Assembly: GCA_012800805.1 (NCBI GenBank)
Contig: JAAZIO010000151.1
Span: 1-12,981 of the forward strand
Direction of reading: 5' to 3'
DNA: 12,981 nucleotides
Source of the DNA: Clostridiales bacterium
GTDB taxonomy: Bacteria; Bacillota; Clostridia; Christensenellales; CAG-917
Part shown: positions 1-7,515 of the stretch, one piece after another
How positions within the stretch are numbered: the stretch's first letter is position 1
Layout: each line of letters begins with the position of its first letter
Position numbers and translations under genes: made by a program
Notes under the pieces: generated by a model
Seen by the model: the letters and a program-made list of their open reading frames with translations, nothing else
Told to the model about the DNA's origin: nothing
The model's database searches: none

Positions 1-1
1 T

Positions 2-85
2 ACGGGAGAGGGCCTCAAAATTGCGGAAGCGGGCGGCGGGGAGATTGTAATAAAGGGAAAAATCTCATGCGCTCAGATTATGTAG
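2..85 (+). CDS. yqfC: YqfC/YabP-family sporulation protein, C-terminal fragment
   Basis: This is an open frame running in from the left edge and ending at TAG 83-85, so only the last 27 residues are visible. They include the short stretch LKIAEAGGGEIVIKGKIS, which resembles the C-terminal beta-strand repeats of the YabP/YqfC family (alternating hydrophobic residues and a G-x-I ending). The stop codon lies immediately upstream of the yqfD start region, and a yqfC-yqfD pair is the usual arrangement in spore-forming Firmicutes. In Bacillus yqfC is expressed in the mother cell during sporulation, with an uncertain function. The family call rests on a short fragment plus the neighbour, so it is moderately supported. 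The real start is outside the window. Confidence 0.6.
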   Translation, partial: TGEGLKIAEAGGGEIVIKGKISCAQIM

Positions 86-91
86 GTGTTT

Positions 92-1000
92 ATGCGGCTT
101 ACGGACCTTACGCATTTTGAAGTGGAAGGCGAAACATTATCAAGGCTTGTAAGGGAGATTACAAGCAATGTTTTCGTCTGTGACCTTAAAATAAAAGGCA
201 AGAAACTATGCTTTTCGTGTAAACTAAACGATGAGCCAAAGTGTGTTGCTATTTTAAAGGAGCTATGCTATAATTACACAATAATTAGACGGAGCGGGCT
301 TGCGTCTTTTTTAAGATTTTTGGCAAAAAGGCTGGGTATAATTGCGGGCATAGCCGTATCGTTTGTCATTACCGTCTTGTTCAACTTCTTTATCGCCGAC
401 ATCGATGTGGGCGAAGAGGAATACAAGGCAAAAGCCGAGAGTATCCTTTCAGACAGCGGCGTAAAAAGGGGTAAATTCCTCTTTAACATTGACTACGACG
501 CCTTACAGCTTAAACTTCTTGAGCTTGAGGGCATCTCATACGCAAAAGTTGAGCGGGCGGGCACAAAAATCGTGGTTACCATAAAGCGTGAGCTTCCTCC
601 GCCGGATATTCTCCCCGCGCCAAGCGGAAGCGTCAAATGCGCAAAGAGGGCGGTATTTTCCCGAGCGATAGTGTTTTTTGGAACTCTTGTCCCAAAAAAG
701 GGTGACATAGTTGAGCGCGGCGACGTGCTGATAGGCAACTATATAATGGTCGGGGAAGAGAAAGTTCCGTCGCAGGCCTCGGGCGAGGTGTATGGGTATT
801 GTTACTACACCGCCACAATGACATTTTACGACTATAAGGCTTATGAGGAAAAACAGCTTATAAACACGGTCTTGTTTGCGGCAGTTCAGGATGTGCCGCT
901 TGACGCTGAGATAGTTAACTTCACGCATCAGGCGATTTATGACGATGGCAAAGTCACAATCACCGTAACGGTGCAAACGGAGGAAAGGATAGACCTTTAA
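92..1000 (+). CDS. yqfD: Sporulation protein YqfD-like, single-pass membrane protein
   Basis: The product is about 302 residues. Counting from GTG 86, it has a cytoplasmic N-terminal domain (about 1-78), one membrane segment (about 82-103, rich in I/V/F) and an extracytoplasmic part. The latter begins with a POTRA-like stretch (DIDVGEEEY onward) and continues with glycine-containing beta segments (KKGDIVERGDVLIG), as in the YqfD family. Bacillus YqfD is around 400 residues, so this is a short form lacking an internal C-terminal stretch. I prefer ATG 92 because AGGTG (84-88) sits just upstream as a ribosome binding site. GTG 86, which abuts the yqfC stop, would add two residues and lacks such a site. 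YqfD is linked to sporulation but its biochemical role is not established. It lies between yqfC and pgpH in one operon. Confidence 0.82.
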   Translation: MRLTDLTHFEVEGETLSRLVREITSNVFVCDLKIKGKKLCFSCKLNDEPKCVAILKELCYNYTIIRRSGLASFLRFLAKRLGIIAGIAVSFVITVLFNFFIADIDVGEEEYKAKAESILSDSGVKRGKFLFNIDYDALQLKLLELEGISYAKVERAGTKIVVTIKRELPPPDILPAPSGSVKCAKRAVFSRAIVFFGTLVPKKGDIVERGDVLIGNYIMVGEEKVPSQASGEVYGYCYYTATMTFYDYKAYEEKQLINTVLFAAVQDVPLDAEIVNFTHQAIYDDGKVTITVTVQTEERIDL

Positions 1001-1005
1001 TCACT

Positions 1006-2454
1006 ATGGCAAAGACGAAAGAAGAAAAGTTTAAAACCTGGAACACAAAGTTATTTCTTGCGGTTCAGCCGATAGTCGTCATCTGCACATTTATCGTGTC
1101 GCTTGTTTTGCTTTACGCGCTGACCGATTTTATGGCGAGCTTTCGTCCCGAAAGCGTTTCAAGCACCGTTTCGCTTTTTATCGCAAACTTTATAATGTTT
1201 GAGCTGCTCTACCTTTCGCACTTTGCCATAGACGCAAAGCGGCTTCAAACTTTCTCCGATTATCTTTTAAACGCCATAATCGTAACCATTACCGCAGTAT
1301 CATGCGCTTTTGTTTTTAAATTCGTAAATGTTTTTGCGATGCCGTTCCAGCTTGTAGCGCTCCTTGCGGGCGTGCTGATAAGCGTAAGGTCTGCAATAGC
1401 CTCTATTGCGGTTTTATTCCTAACCGTTCTTTTGGACTTTCTGCTTCTCGGCGGTTTTACGGATTTTGACGCTTTAAGGATGGTATCCGCGCTATCCACG
1501 CTTGTGGTATCGTCTTGTGTGCTGCTGTATCTTATTTCAAAGCACTACACTAGAATAAAATTTATAATGTATTCGCTGATAGCCGCTCTCAGCACCGTGC
1601 CGCTTGCGATTGTGGCAACAATAGGAATGGGAGAGCTGGATATAAATATCTTATACAATGTCTTGTTTTCGCTTCTTTCGGGTGTGCTGTCGCTTATAAT
1701 GTTTTTGCCTCTCATATCGATTTTGGACTCGATATTCATTATCCCGGACGACTTCAAGCTGGATGAGATATGCAACCTTAACCATCCGCTTTTAAAGCGT
1801 CTTGCAAGCGAAGCACCGGGAACATTCAACCACTCATTGGTAGTTGGAACGCTTGCCGAAAGCTGCGCTATGGCGATAGGCGAAAACCCGAGGCTTGCAA
1901 AAGCCGCGGCGTATTATCATGACGTCGGCAAACTTAAAGCGCCTATTTACTATATAGAAAACCAGTCAAACTACAACCCTCACGACGAGCTTATTCCCGA
2001 AGTCAGCGTAAGCATGATAACTTCGCATACGATGTTCGGAGAAATCTTGAACAGGGAATTCCGTTTGCCCAAAGAGATAATTCAGGTAGCAAAGGAGCAT
2101 CACGGCACATCGCCCGTCGGTTACTTCTATCAAAAGGCGCTAAAGCTTACGGAGGGCTCGCTCTCTACCGCAAACTACCGTTATCCCGGCCCGCTTCCCA
2201 GTACAAAGATATCCGCTATCATTATGATTTCGGATACCATTGAAGCTGCCACAAGAGCATATATGCCCCCGACAAGGCAGGAGTTTGAAGAGAGAATCAA
2301 CGCTCTCGTGGACGAAAAAGTAAAGCTTCGCCAGTTTGACGAATGCCCAATAACGCTTGAAGAACTTAATGTTATCAAGCGCACGATTATAAATGTTTTG
2401 CCGAGCATTCACCATTCAAGAGTATCCTACGGTGAGGTTAAGCCAAAACAATGA
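1006..2454 (+). CDS. pgpH: PgpH/YqfF-type 7TM HD-domain phosphohydrolase (c-di-AMP phosphodiesterase family), short form
   Basis: The product has 482 residues. The N-terminal half (about 18-245) is a run of hydrophobic membrane segments, and the C-terminal half is a cytoplasmic HD domain. Visible metal-ligand motifs are H276 (FNHSL), H305-D306 (YYHDVGK), H341 (SHTMFG) and H365-H366 (EHHGT), in the order found in YqfF/PgpH, which hydrolyses cyclic di-AMP in Bacillus and Listeria. Family members are usually about 700 residues, with a large extracytoplasmic 7TMR-HDED domain between the first and second membrane helices. Here the first helix (about 20-42) is followed after only a dozen residues by the next, so that sensor domain is absent. 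The start at 1006 is six bases past the yqfD stop, with GGAGG at 979-983, rather distant. The gene ends in an ATGA overlap with ybeY. The fold is certain; c-di-AMP as substrate is inferred from the family. Confidence 0.88.
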   Translation: MAKTKEEKFKTWNTKLFLAVQPIVVICTFIVSLVLLYALTDFMASFRPESVSSTVSLFIANFIMFELLYLSHFAIDAKRLQTFSDYLLNAIIVTITAVSCAFVFKFVNVFAMPFQLVALLAGVLISVRSAIASIAVLFLTVLLDFLLLGGFTDFDALRMVSALSTLVVSSCVLLYLISKHYTRIKFIMYSLIAALSTVPLAIVATIGMGELDINILYNVLFSLLSGVLSLIMFLPLISILDSIFIIPDDFKLDEICNLNHPLLKRLASEAPGTFNHSLVVGTLAESCAMAIGENPRLAKAAAYYHDVGKLKAPIYYIENQSNYNPHDELIPEVSVSMITSHTMFGEILNREFRLPKEIIQVAKEHHGTSPVGYFYQKALKLTEGSLSTANYRYPGPLPSTKISAIIMISDTIEAATRAYMPPTRQEFEERINALVDEKVKLRQFDECPITLEELNVIKRTIINVLPSIHHSRVSYGEVKPKQ

Positions 2455-2900
2455 TTGAGTTGTTTGGCGCATCGCTCTTTGAAAAGAGGATTATAAAAAA
2501 AGTCTATGCCGCCTATCTTAAGCGTTTCGGGCTTAATGATTGCCTTACGGTTGAGATAGGTTTTTACGGCGAGGACGATATGCGGGAGCTTAACAACAGA
2601 ACAAGGGGCATAGACAAAGTCACCGATGTTTTAAGCTATCCCGCATTCGAGGGAAGATGGATTGGTGACTTTGACAAAAACAAAAAGGAAAACATCCATA
2701 TAGGCTCGATTGTAATCTGCAGGCAAAAGGCAAAACAGCAGGCTGCCGATTACGGGCACAGCTACAAAAGGGAAATAGGGTTTTTGACCGCGCACGGGCT
2801 TCTTCATCTTTCGGGATATGACCACATGACCGAAGACGAAGAAAAGGAAATGATAGGGCTTCAAAAAGAAATCCTAAGCGGCGCAAGGCTTAAGAGGTAA
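2451..2900 (+). CDS. ybeY: Endoribonuclease YbeY, rRNA maturation factor
   Basis: The 149-residue protein is standard length for YbeY, a zinc-dependent endoribonuclease involved in 16S rRNA 3'-end maturation and ribosome quality control. The signature HGLLHLSGYDH (115-125) supplies the three zinc-binding histidines H115, H119 and H125. The upstream TDVLSYP motif (58-64) is also typical. In the strand that usually reads LGDIVI, this protein reads IGSIVI, with Ser86 replacing the common Asp, a small deviation. The start overlaps the pgpH stop by four bases (ATGA 2451-2454), pointing to translational coupling. GAGG at 2434-2437 is a poor, distant ribosome binding site. The gene stops two bases before era, the usual partner in ribosome assembly. 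Confidence 0.95.
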   Translation: MIELFGASLFEKRIIKKVYAAYLKRFGLNDCLTVEIGFYGEDDMRELNNRTRGIDKVTDVLSYPAFEGRWIGDFDKNKKENIHIGSIVICRQKAKQQAADYGHSYKREIGFLTAHGLLHLSGYDHMTEDEEKEMIGLQKEILSGARLKR

Positions 2901-2902
2901 AT

Positions 2903-3796
2903 ATGAAATCAGGTTTTGTATGCTTAGCGGGACTTCCAAACGCAGGAAAATCCACGCTTATAAACTCAATGGTTGGCGAAAAAGTAGCCATAGTTTCCTG
3001 GCGTCCTCAGACAACAAGAGATAACATCCTTGGAATTCTTACAACAGAGGAGTATCAGATGGTATTTATTGATACTCCCGGTATTCACGTGGCAAGAAAC
3101 AATCTCGGAAAATATATGATGACGGCGGTGAACACCTCAATAAAAAACGCCGATGTAATTGTATATGTAATAGACGCCGCAAAAGGCGTGACGGAAGAGG
3201 ACGAGAAGTTTTTGAGCGACTTTTCGCAAAAAATGAATGTTATCGCCGCTCTCAACAAGTCGGATTCCGTTGTCAGGGAGACGATTTTCAAAGGCCTTGA
3301 AAAATTAAACGAGATAAAAAACATCAAATCCGTGGTTCCGATTTCGGCAAAGCAGGGCGATAACCTGGACACCCTAAAAGAGGAAATTTTAAAGTTTCTG
3401 CCCGAGGGCGAAATGCTCTATACTGACGATATGTTCACCGACAAGCCTTTAAAATTCATGGCCGCGGAGTATATAAGAGAGAAAGCGTTTTACCTTTTGG
3501 ATAAAGAGGTGCCTTACGGAATCGGCGTTGAAGTTAGGAAGTTTGAAAGAAGAGAAGGCAAGCCGATTTGGGACATCTATGCGGATATTATAGTTGAAAA
3601 ACCTTCGCACAAAGCTATAGTCATCGGCAAAAAGGGCGAGATGATAAAAAGAATCGCCTCGGGAGCAAGGCAGGACATAGAGGAACTTTTGGGCGAAAAA
3701 GTTTTTCTTGAAGTATATGTGAAAGTAAAAGAGGATTGGCGCGACAGCGACTACCTCATGAAAGAGCTAGGTTACGACATTAAAAACTTAAAATAG
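2903..3796 (+). CDS. era: GTPase Era (30S ribosome assembly)
   Basis: Era binds the 3' end of 16S rRNA through a C-terminal KH domain and acts as a checkpoint in 30S subunit assembly. The 297-residue protein has the full GTPase set: G1 GLPNAGKST (10-18), G2 in RPQTTRD (34-40), G3 DTPG (57-60), G4 NKSD (118-121) and G5 SAK (148-150). The KH domain contains the VIGKKGEMIKRI loop around 240-251 and ends with VKEDWR near 275-280, which is typical of the family. The ribosome binding site AAGAGG (2892-2897) lies inside the last codons of ybeY, five bases before ATG 2903. The order ybeY-era-yqzL-recO is conserved in Firmicutes, but the dgkA and cdd genes often found between ybeY and era are missing here. 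Confidence 0.97.
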   Translation: MKSGFVCLAGLPNAGKSTLINSMVGEKVAIVSWRPQTTRDNILGILTTEEYQMVFIDTPGIHVARNNLGKYMMTAVNTSIKNADVIVYVIDAAKGVTEEDEKFLSDFSQKMNVIAALNKSDSVVRETIFKGLEKLNEIKNIKSVVPISAKQGDNLDTLKEEILKFLPEGEMLYTDDMFTDKPLKFMAAEYIREKAFYLLDKEVPYGIGVEVRKFERREGKPIWDIYADIIVEKPSHKAIVIGKKGEMIKRIASGARQDIEELLGEKVFLEVYVKVKEDWRDSDYLMKELGYDIKNLK

Positions 3797-3817
3797 CGAA
3801 TAGACAGCCATAAAACA

Positions 3818-3836
3818 CCCATACTGAAAGTATGGG
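3818..3836 (+). promoter_or_regulatory. Perfect hairpin covering the yqzL start codon
   Basis: CCCATACT (3818-3825) and AGTATGGG (3829-3836) are exact reverse complements separated by GAA. Equivalently, there is a 7-bp stem with a TGAAA loop. The 3' arm contains the only possible yqzL start codon, ATG 3832-3834. No T-run follows, so this is not an intrinsic terminator on the + strand. The sequence shows only the pairing. A role in limiting yqzL, and through coupling recO, translation is inference. It could also affect mRNA processing in the era-yqzL gap. Confidence 0.5.
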
Positions 3837-3951
3837 GAAAAAATTCGACAACGCGGAACTTTTTTGGAAACTTTTTCAGCAAACAGGCAACATCGGCTAC
3901 TATTCGCTCTACCGCTCCTTGAAAAAGGAGAGTGGGGACGAAAAAAAATGA
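3832..3951 (+). CDS. yqzL: YqzL-family small protein (39 residues)
   Basis: This small gene sits between era and recO in a different frame from recO's upstream open extension. The product is 39 residues, with the core LFWKLFQQTGNIGYYSLYR. This matches the YqzL family pattern (F-x-W-x-x-F-x-Q-T-G-N-x-x-x-Y-x-L) known from the same era-yqzL-recO position in Bacillus. The tail is lysine- and glutamate-rich. The function of the family is unknown. ATG 3832 is the only start possible after the in-frame stop at 3811-3813, and it lies in a hairpin arm without an evident ribosome binding site. The stop TGA 3949-3951 overlaps the recO ATG (ATGA), so the two genes are probably translationally coupled. 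Confidence 0.85.
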   Translation: MGKKFDNAELFWKLFQQTGNIGYYSLYRSLKKESGDEKK

Positions 3952-4649
3952 CAGAGAACTTTAGCGTTACCGCTATATGCGTTAAGAGTATCGACTACAA
4001 AGAAAACGACAAACTGCTGACGCTTTGCTCGGCGGAGAGGGGAAAGCTCACCGCGCTTGCCCGCGGCGCCAAAAAGGCGGCCGCAAAATTAAAATACGCC
4101 GCTCAGCCCTTTACATTTGGCGAATACACCCTCACGGGCAAAGGCCGCTACATAATCGATTGCAAGCAGATTGAAAGTTTTTCTTCAATTTTGAATTCTC
4201 TTGACTCCTATTATTCCGGTTGCTGCGTTCTTGAAATTCTTATGAAGACATGCGCGGAGGACACTCCTTCGCCCGAGCTCGTTGTGGGAGCGGCAAAAGC
4301 TTTGTCACGGCTCAGCGGCGGAGATAATCCGCACGAAACCTTAAAAGACTATATGCTCTTTACGCTTGCCGAGAGCGGATATAAATTTGATTTCAATATC
4401 TGCGCCGCTTGCGGCGCACTTATAGACAAAGAGGCGTATTTTTCGGCAAGCGAGGGAGTTCTTTGCCCGCATTGTAAAGGCTTGTTCCCAAAAAAGATAC
4501 CTTCCGACGCCCTTTTTGTATTAAAAGGCGGAAGCGGCGCGGGGGATGTTATGCTTAAGGGCGCGAACATCTTTTTGTCGGAACTTTTAAACGAACTTAT
4601 CGGAATAAAAATAAATTCACTCAACTTTTACGGGGAGCTGACGGTATGA
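3948..4649 (+). CDS. recO: DNA repair protein RecO
   Basis: RecO works with RecF and RecR to load RecA onto SSB-coated single-stranded DNA during recombinational repair. The 233-residue product begins with an OB-fold region (VTAICVKSIDYKENDKLLTL, with the typical RGKLTALARGAKK near 31-43). A helical part follows, then a four-cysteine zinc site: C152, C155, C173 and C176 in CAAC and CPHC. The frame stays open upstream to 3864, but ATG 3948 is the right start. It gives the family's normal N-terminus, and the upstream stretch is the yqzL coding region read in another frame. AAGGAG (3925-3930) and GGGGA (3935-3938) lie upstream. Coupling to yqzL is by ATGA (3948-3951), and a second ATGA joins the stop to the following lipoprotein gene. 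Confidence 0.94.
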   Translation: MTENFSVTAICVKSIDYKENDKLLTLCSAERGKLTALARGAKKAAAKLKYAAQPFTFGEYTLTGKGRYIIDCKQIESFSSILNSLDSYYSGCCVLEILMKTCAEDTPSPELVVGAAKALSRLSGGDNPHETLKDYMLFTLAESGYKFDFNICAACGALIDKEAYFSASEGVLCPHCKGLFPKKIPSDALFVLKGGSGAGDVMLKGANIFLSELLNELIGIKINSLNFYGELTV

Positions 4650-6538
4650 AGAAAAAGGCGCTTTTGATAATCATTTCATTACTTCTTGTTGCGGCATTTG
4701 TGATGCCGCTGTCTGCGTGTAACAAAGACAAGCCGTTCGACTACCTTAGCGTCTATAAAAACTATCCCGAGACGGGTCAGTATACCGGCGCCACCAAAGT
4801 CGCCATGCTTCCTTCAGGATATAAGCTTTATCTTGCCGACGACACATATTATCACGATTATTCCATGTATGGATACAACTCCGAACTGAACGCTTTTGTG
4901 ATTATGAAAGGCAACACCGGAACAAACGGCTTCGGCGTTATTGATTTGCTTAAAATCGGAGAAAGCACGCCGCTTTTTTCGGAATATAAAAACTTTTTCA
5001 TAATACAAATGCAGTATTATTACGGCTATCTGTTTCTCATGACATCCGACCAGAAAATTCTCGTATACGATACCGTAAACAACGGCTGGGTTTTTTCGTA
5101 TGAAAACCCTATATATACTCTTGACGGCACGGCGAGCCTTGGAAAATCTATTACCAACTTTGTGCTTCCTATTTCTAGGGATTACGCAGTAACCACCGTA
5201 AACAATGCCGCTAAGGATTATTTAGAGAAAGAATTCAATTTATCAAACCCAAGGGGCGACCTTCTTCCCGTGTGGTCTTTTAAAAACCGTGAAATAGTGG
5301 GCAGGGTAAAATCCTCCGATTCCTCCCTTGCAAATATCGAGGGTTTTGAAAATTATATTGTAGCCACGGGATTTAACGACGGCGCCAAAAAATACGCTCA
5401 CATCATAGACCTTAGCGGCTATATAGCAAAGAGCGCAAAGGAGATAACACCCAAAGCAAACGGCTTTGTAACCGCTGACGGCAGCTCAAGCGACGATGAA
5501 ATTGAAATAACTTATTTCGGGGACGGGAAGTTTCTTATACACATCGAAAGCCCGGGGACCGAAAGCGAGTATTTCTACAAAGATGAGGCAAAGACTTATT
5601 GGAAAGTCACCCGCTATCTTTACTTTGCAGGCCGCGATGAAAAGGTAGAATACCGCTCCGATTTTGTCATGCGGGATATCGTAAACGAATACTATAAATA
5701 CTCGTCCAAAAAGGATTTCGACGCCTCAAGATTCCTCCAAAGCGGCTACAGCTATGTAGGCTACGCTTTTAAAAGAAACGAGGACAAAACTGTGTCCTAT
5801 GACCAGTTTATAATAGATAAGGATTTTAACATAATATTCTCATTATCGTCAAATTACGGCCAGATTTCCAAGACCGTTTTAGACAAAATAAGCTATTATG
5901 AGCTTGTCAAAACTTATAAGGGCGAAAAAGGATATGTCCAGTCGTTTACGGGTTCAGCCAACCTCTACGACAGATTCGGCAATATAATATTTTCAAACAG
6001 CGAAAGGGAGTATCTGACCGCAAACTACAACAACGGTATGATGGTGTGCTCAATCGTGGACCAAAAGAGAACGACATCGTCCCGCACATACTATCTTTAC
6101 GGCGCTCTTAACATGAGCGGAAGCGCTACCGTTCCCTTTGATTATTCAAAACTTTCAATGTTTACGGGATTTTATACAATAGGCGAAAAAACAGACTCAA
6201 AGGGAAATCTCTCTTACTACCTTGTCGGCCAAAACGGGCATGAAATACTGCTTTATGACGGCGCTACCAAAAAGTCCGCGGAGGGGTTTAATTTCAGAGT
6301 TAACACCAGCGGGACGGCAGTATATAAAACGGGCTGCTATGTATACTATGAGGACGGCGCTGACGGAAAAACTTACTTTGGCGTCAAAAACACCAACCCC
6401 GACAACCACAATAACATTATGCTTAAAGCCGAATATTCGCAAATAGTGCTCTATGAGCCTGCGGCTTATGCGGGAACGGTGTTTGCGGCCTGCAAGAAAA
6501 CGGACGAAGGAAATTATGAAATATACAAAATAGCGTAA
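4646..6538 (+). CDS. Large uncharacterised lipoprotein, possible beta-propeller/WG-like repeats
   Basis: I do not recognise this 630-residue family. It has a clear lipoprotein signal: MKKK, a hydrophobic core, then the lipobox LSAC with Cys25 as the predicted lipidation site. It should therefore be exported and anchored to the outer face of the membrane. The mature part is rich in Tyr, Asn, Gly and Ser and lacks further membrane segments. Several segments look like degenerate repeats, for example GFGVIDLLKIGESTPLFSEY, LYGALNMSGSATVPFDYSK and YFGVKNTNPDN followed by LKAEYSQI. They recall WG-type or beta-propeller repeats, with a Gly-turn strand, then 'v-P-x-x-Y'. This is inference only. The start overlaps the recO stop (ATGA) with GGGGAG at 4632-4637, and the stop overlaps the sua5 start by one base. 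It is thus translated in line with core genes but has no obvious link to them. Confidence 0.85.
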   Translation: MKKKALLIIISLLLVAAFVMPLSACNKDKPFDYLSVYKNYPETGQYTGATKVAMLPSGYKLYLADDTYYHDYSMYGYNSELNAFVIMKGNTGTNGFGVIDLLKIGESTPLFSEYKNFFIIQMQYYYGYLFLMTSDQKILVYDTVNNGWVFSYENPIYTLDGTASLGKSITNFVLPISRDYAVTTVNNAAKDYLEKEFNLSNPRGDLLPVWSFKNREIVGRVKSSDSSLANIEGFENYIVATGFNDGAKKYAHIIDLSGYIAKSAKEITPKANGFVTADGSSSDDEIEITYFGDGKFLIHIESPGTESEYFYKDEAKTYWKVTRYLYFAGRDEKVEYRSDFVMRDIVNEYYKYSSKKDFDASRFLQSGYSYVGYAFKRNEDKTVSYDQFIIDKDFNIIFSLSSNYGQISKTVLDKISYYELVKTYKGEKGYVQSFTGSANLYDRFGNIIFSNSEREYLTANYNNGMMVCSIVDQKRTTSSRTYYLYGALNMSGSATVPFDYSKLSMFTGFYTIGEKTDSKGNLSYYLVGQNGHEILLYDGATKKSAEGFNFRVNTSGTAVYKTGCYVYYEDGADGKTYFGVKNTNPDNHNNIMLKAEYSQIVLYEPAAYAGTVFAACKKTDEGNYEIYKIA

Positions 6539-7515
6539 TGGAAACCGAGATTTTAAAACCTAAAGAAGGAATAAAAAAAGCCGCGAAAATCATTAAAGAA
6601 GGCGGTATTGTAGCATTCCCCACGGAGACGGTATACGGGCTTGGCGCCAGCGCGCTTAACTCCGATGCCGTCGCTAAAATTTTTGAGGCAAAAGGCCGCC
6701 CCAAAGACAACCCTTTGATTGTCCATCTCTCAAAGCCCAAAGATGCTGAGAAGATAGCAAGGGAAATCCCAGGCGAATTTTATAAACTCGCAAAAAAGTT
6801 TATGCCTGGGCCTCTTACCATCGTTTTGAAAAAGGCGGAGGCGGTTCCCGATATCGTTACCGCAGGCGGTGATACCGTAGCGGTGAGGGTTCCCAAGAAT
6901 AAAACGGCAAGGCGGCTCATAAAATTATCAGGGCCCATTGCGGCGCCGTCCGCCAACAGGTCAAAGCATGTGTCGCCGACAGCCGCAATCCATGTGTATG
7001 AAGATTTGAAAGGTGAAATCCCGCTTATCATCGACGGCGGAGCTTCAAAGGTGGGGATAGAATCCACGGTTTTGGACCTGACAAGCGAGTTTCCCACCAT
7101 ACTAAGGCCGGGAGCTGTTACCGCCCAGATGATTGCAAAAGTAATCGGCTTTGCAAAAGAGCACAGCGGAGAAATAAAGGTTGCAAAATCGCCCGGCATG
7201 AAGTATACTCACTATGCTCCGTCTTGCCCTGCCGTTATAGGCGGCAGCTTTGACGAGTGCGTGGCGGAGTTTTTAAAGAGCAAGGCGGAAGGGAAAAAGC
7301 CCGTCGTCATTTGCAGAACGGGCAACAAAATGAACGGCATCGATATAATAGAGCTGGGAAGGACCGAGAAAAAAATAGCGTCATCTGTATACGGAGCGCT
7401 GAGACTTGCCGAAAAGAACTTCAACTATATTATTATCGAAAACCTTGGAAAGACGGGAGTTTTGGGCGCCGTCATGAACAGATTGTATAAAGCTGCGGGA
7501 GGCAGGGAGGTATAA
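6538..7515 (+). CDS. sua5: L-threonylcarbamoyladenylate synthase (Sua5/YwlC)
   Basis: This enzyme makes threonylcarbamoyl-AMP from threonine, bicarbonate and ATP, the first step of the tRNA t6A37 modification. The 325-residue length indicates the two-domain Sua5 type rather than a YrdC-only protein. The YrdC domain (about 1-190) shows GGIVAFPTETVYGLG (22-36), the KGRPKDNPL substrate loop (52-60) and the APSANRSKHVSPT segment. The C-terminal Sua5 domain follows the linker containing SPGMKYTHYAPSCPAVI. The start overlaps the lipoprotein stop (TAATG), with no good ribosome binding site nearby, so it probably depends on coupling. A sua5 gene next to a ywlE-type phosphatase gene is a common Firmicute arrangement. 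Confidence 0.95.
   Translation: METEILKPKEGIKKAAKIIKEGGIVAFPTETVYGLGASALNSDAVAKIFEAKGRPKDNPLIVHLSKPKDAEKIAREIPGEFYKLAKKFMPGPLTIVLKKAEAVPDIVTAGGDTVAVRVPKNKTARRLIKLSGPIAAPSANRSKHVSPTAAIHVYEDLKGEIPLIIDGGASKVGIESTVLDLTSEFPTILRPGAVTAQMIAKVIGFAKEHSGEIKVAKSPGMKYTHYAPSCPAVIGGSFDECVAEFLKSKAEGKKPVVICRTGNKMNGIDIIELGRTEKKIASSVYGALRLAEKNFNYIIIENLGKTGVLGAVMNRLYKAAGGREV

Noticed and set aside
536..976. 146-codon - strand open frame opposite yqfD
   Set aside because: It lies wholly inside yqfD, resembles no known family, and codon-shadow effects explain it.
3818..3843. Intrinsic terminator between era and yqzL
   Set aside because: The hairpin is followed by A's, not T's, on the + strand, and it overlaps the yqzL start codon inside an operon.
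3864..3947. 28-residue N-terminal extension of recO from ATG 3864
   Set aside because: This stretch is the yqzL coding sequence read in another frame. The yqzL-recO ATGA overlap and the RecO family N-terminus both place the start at 3948.
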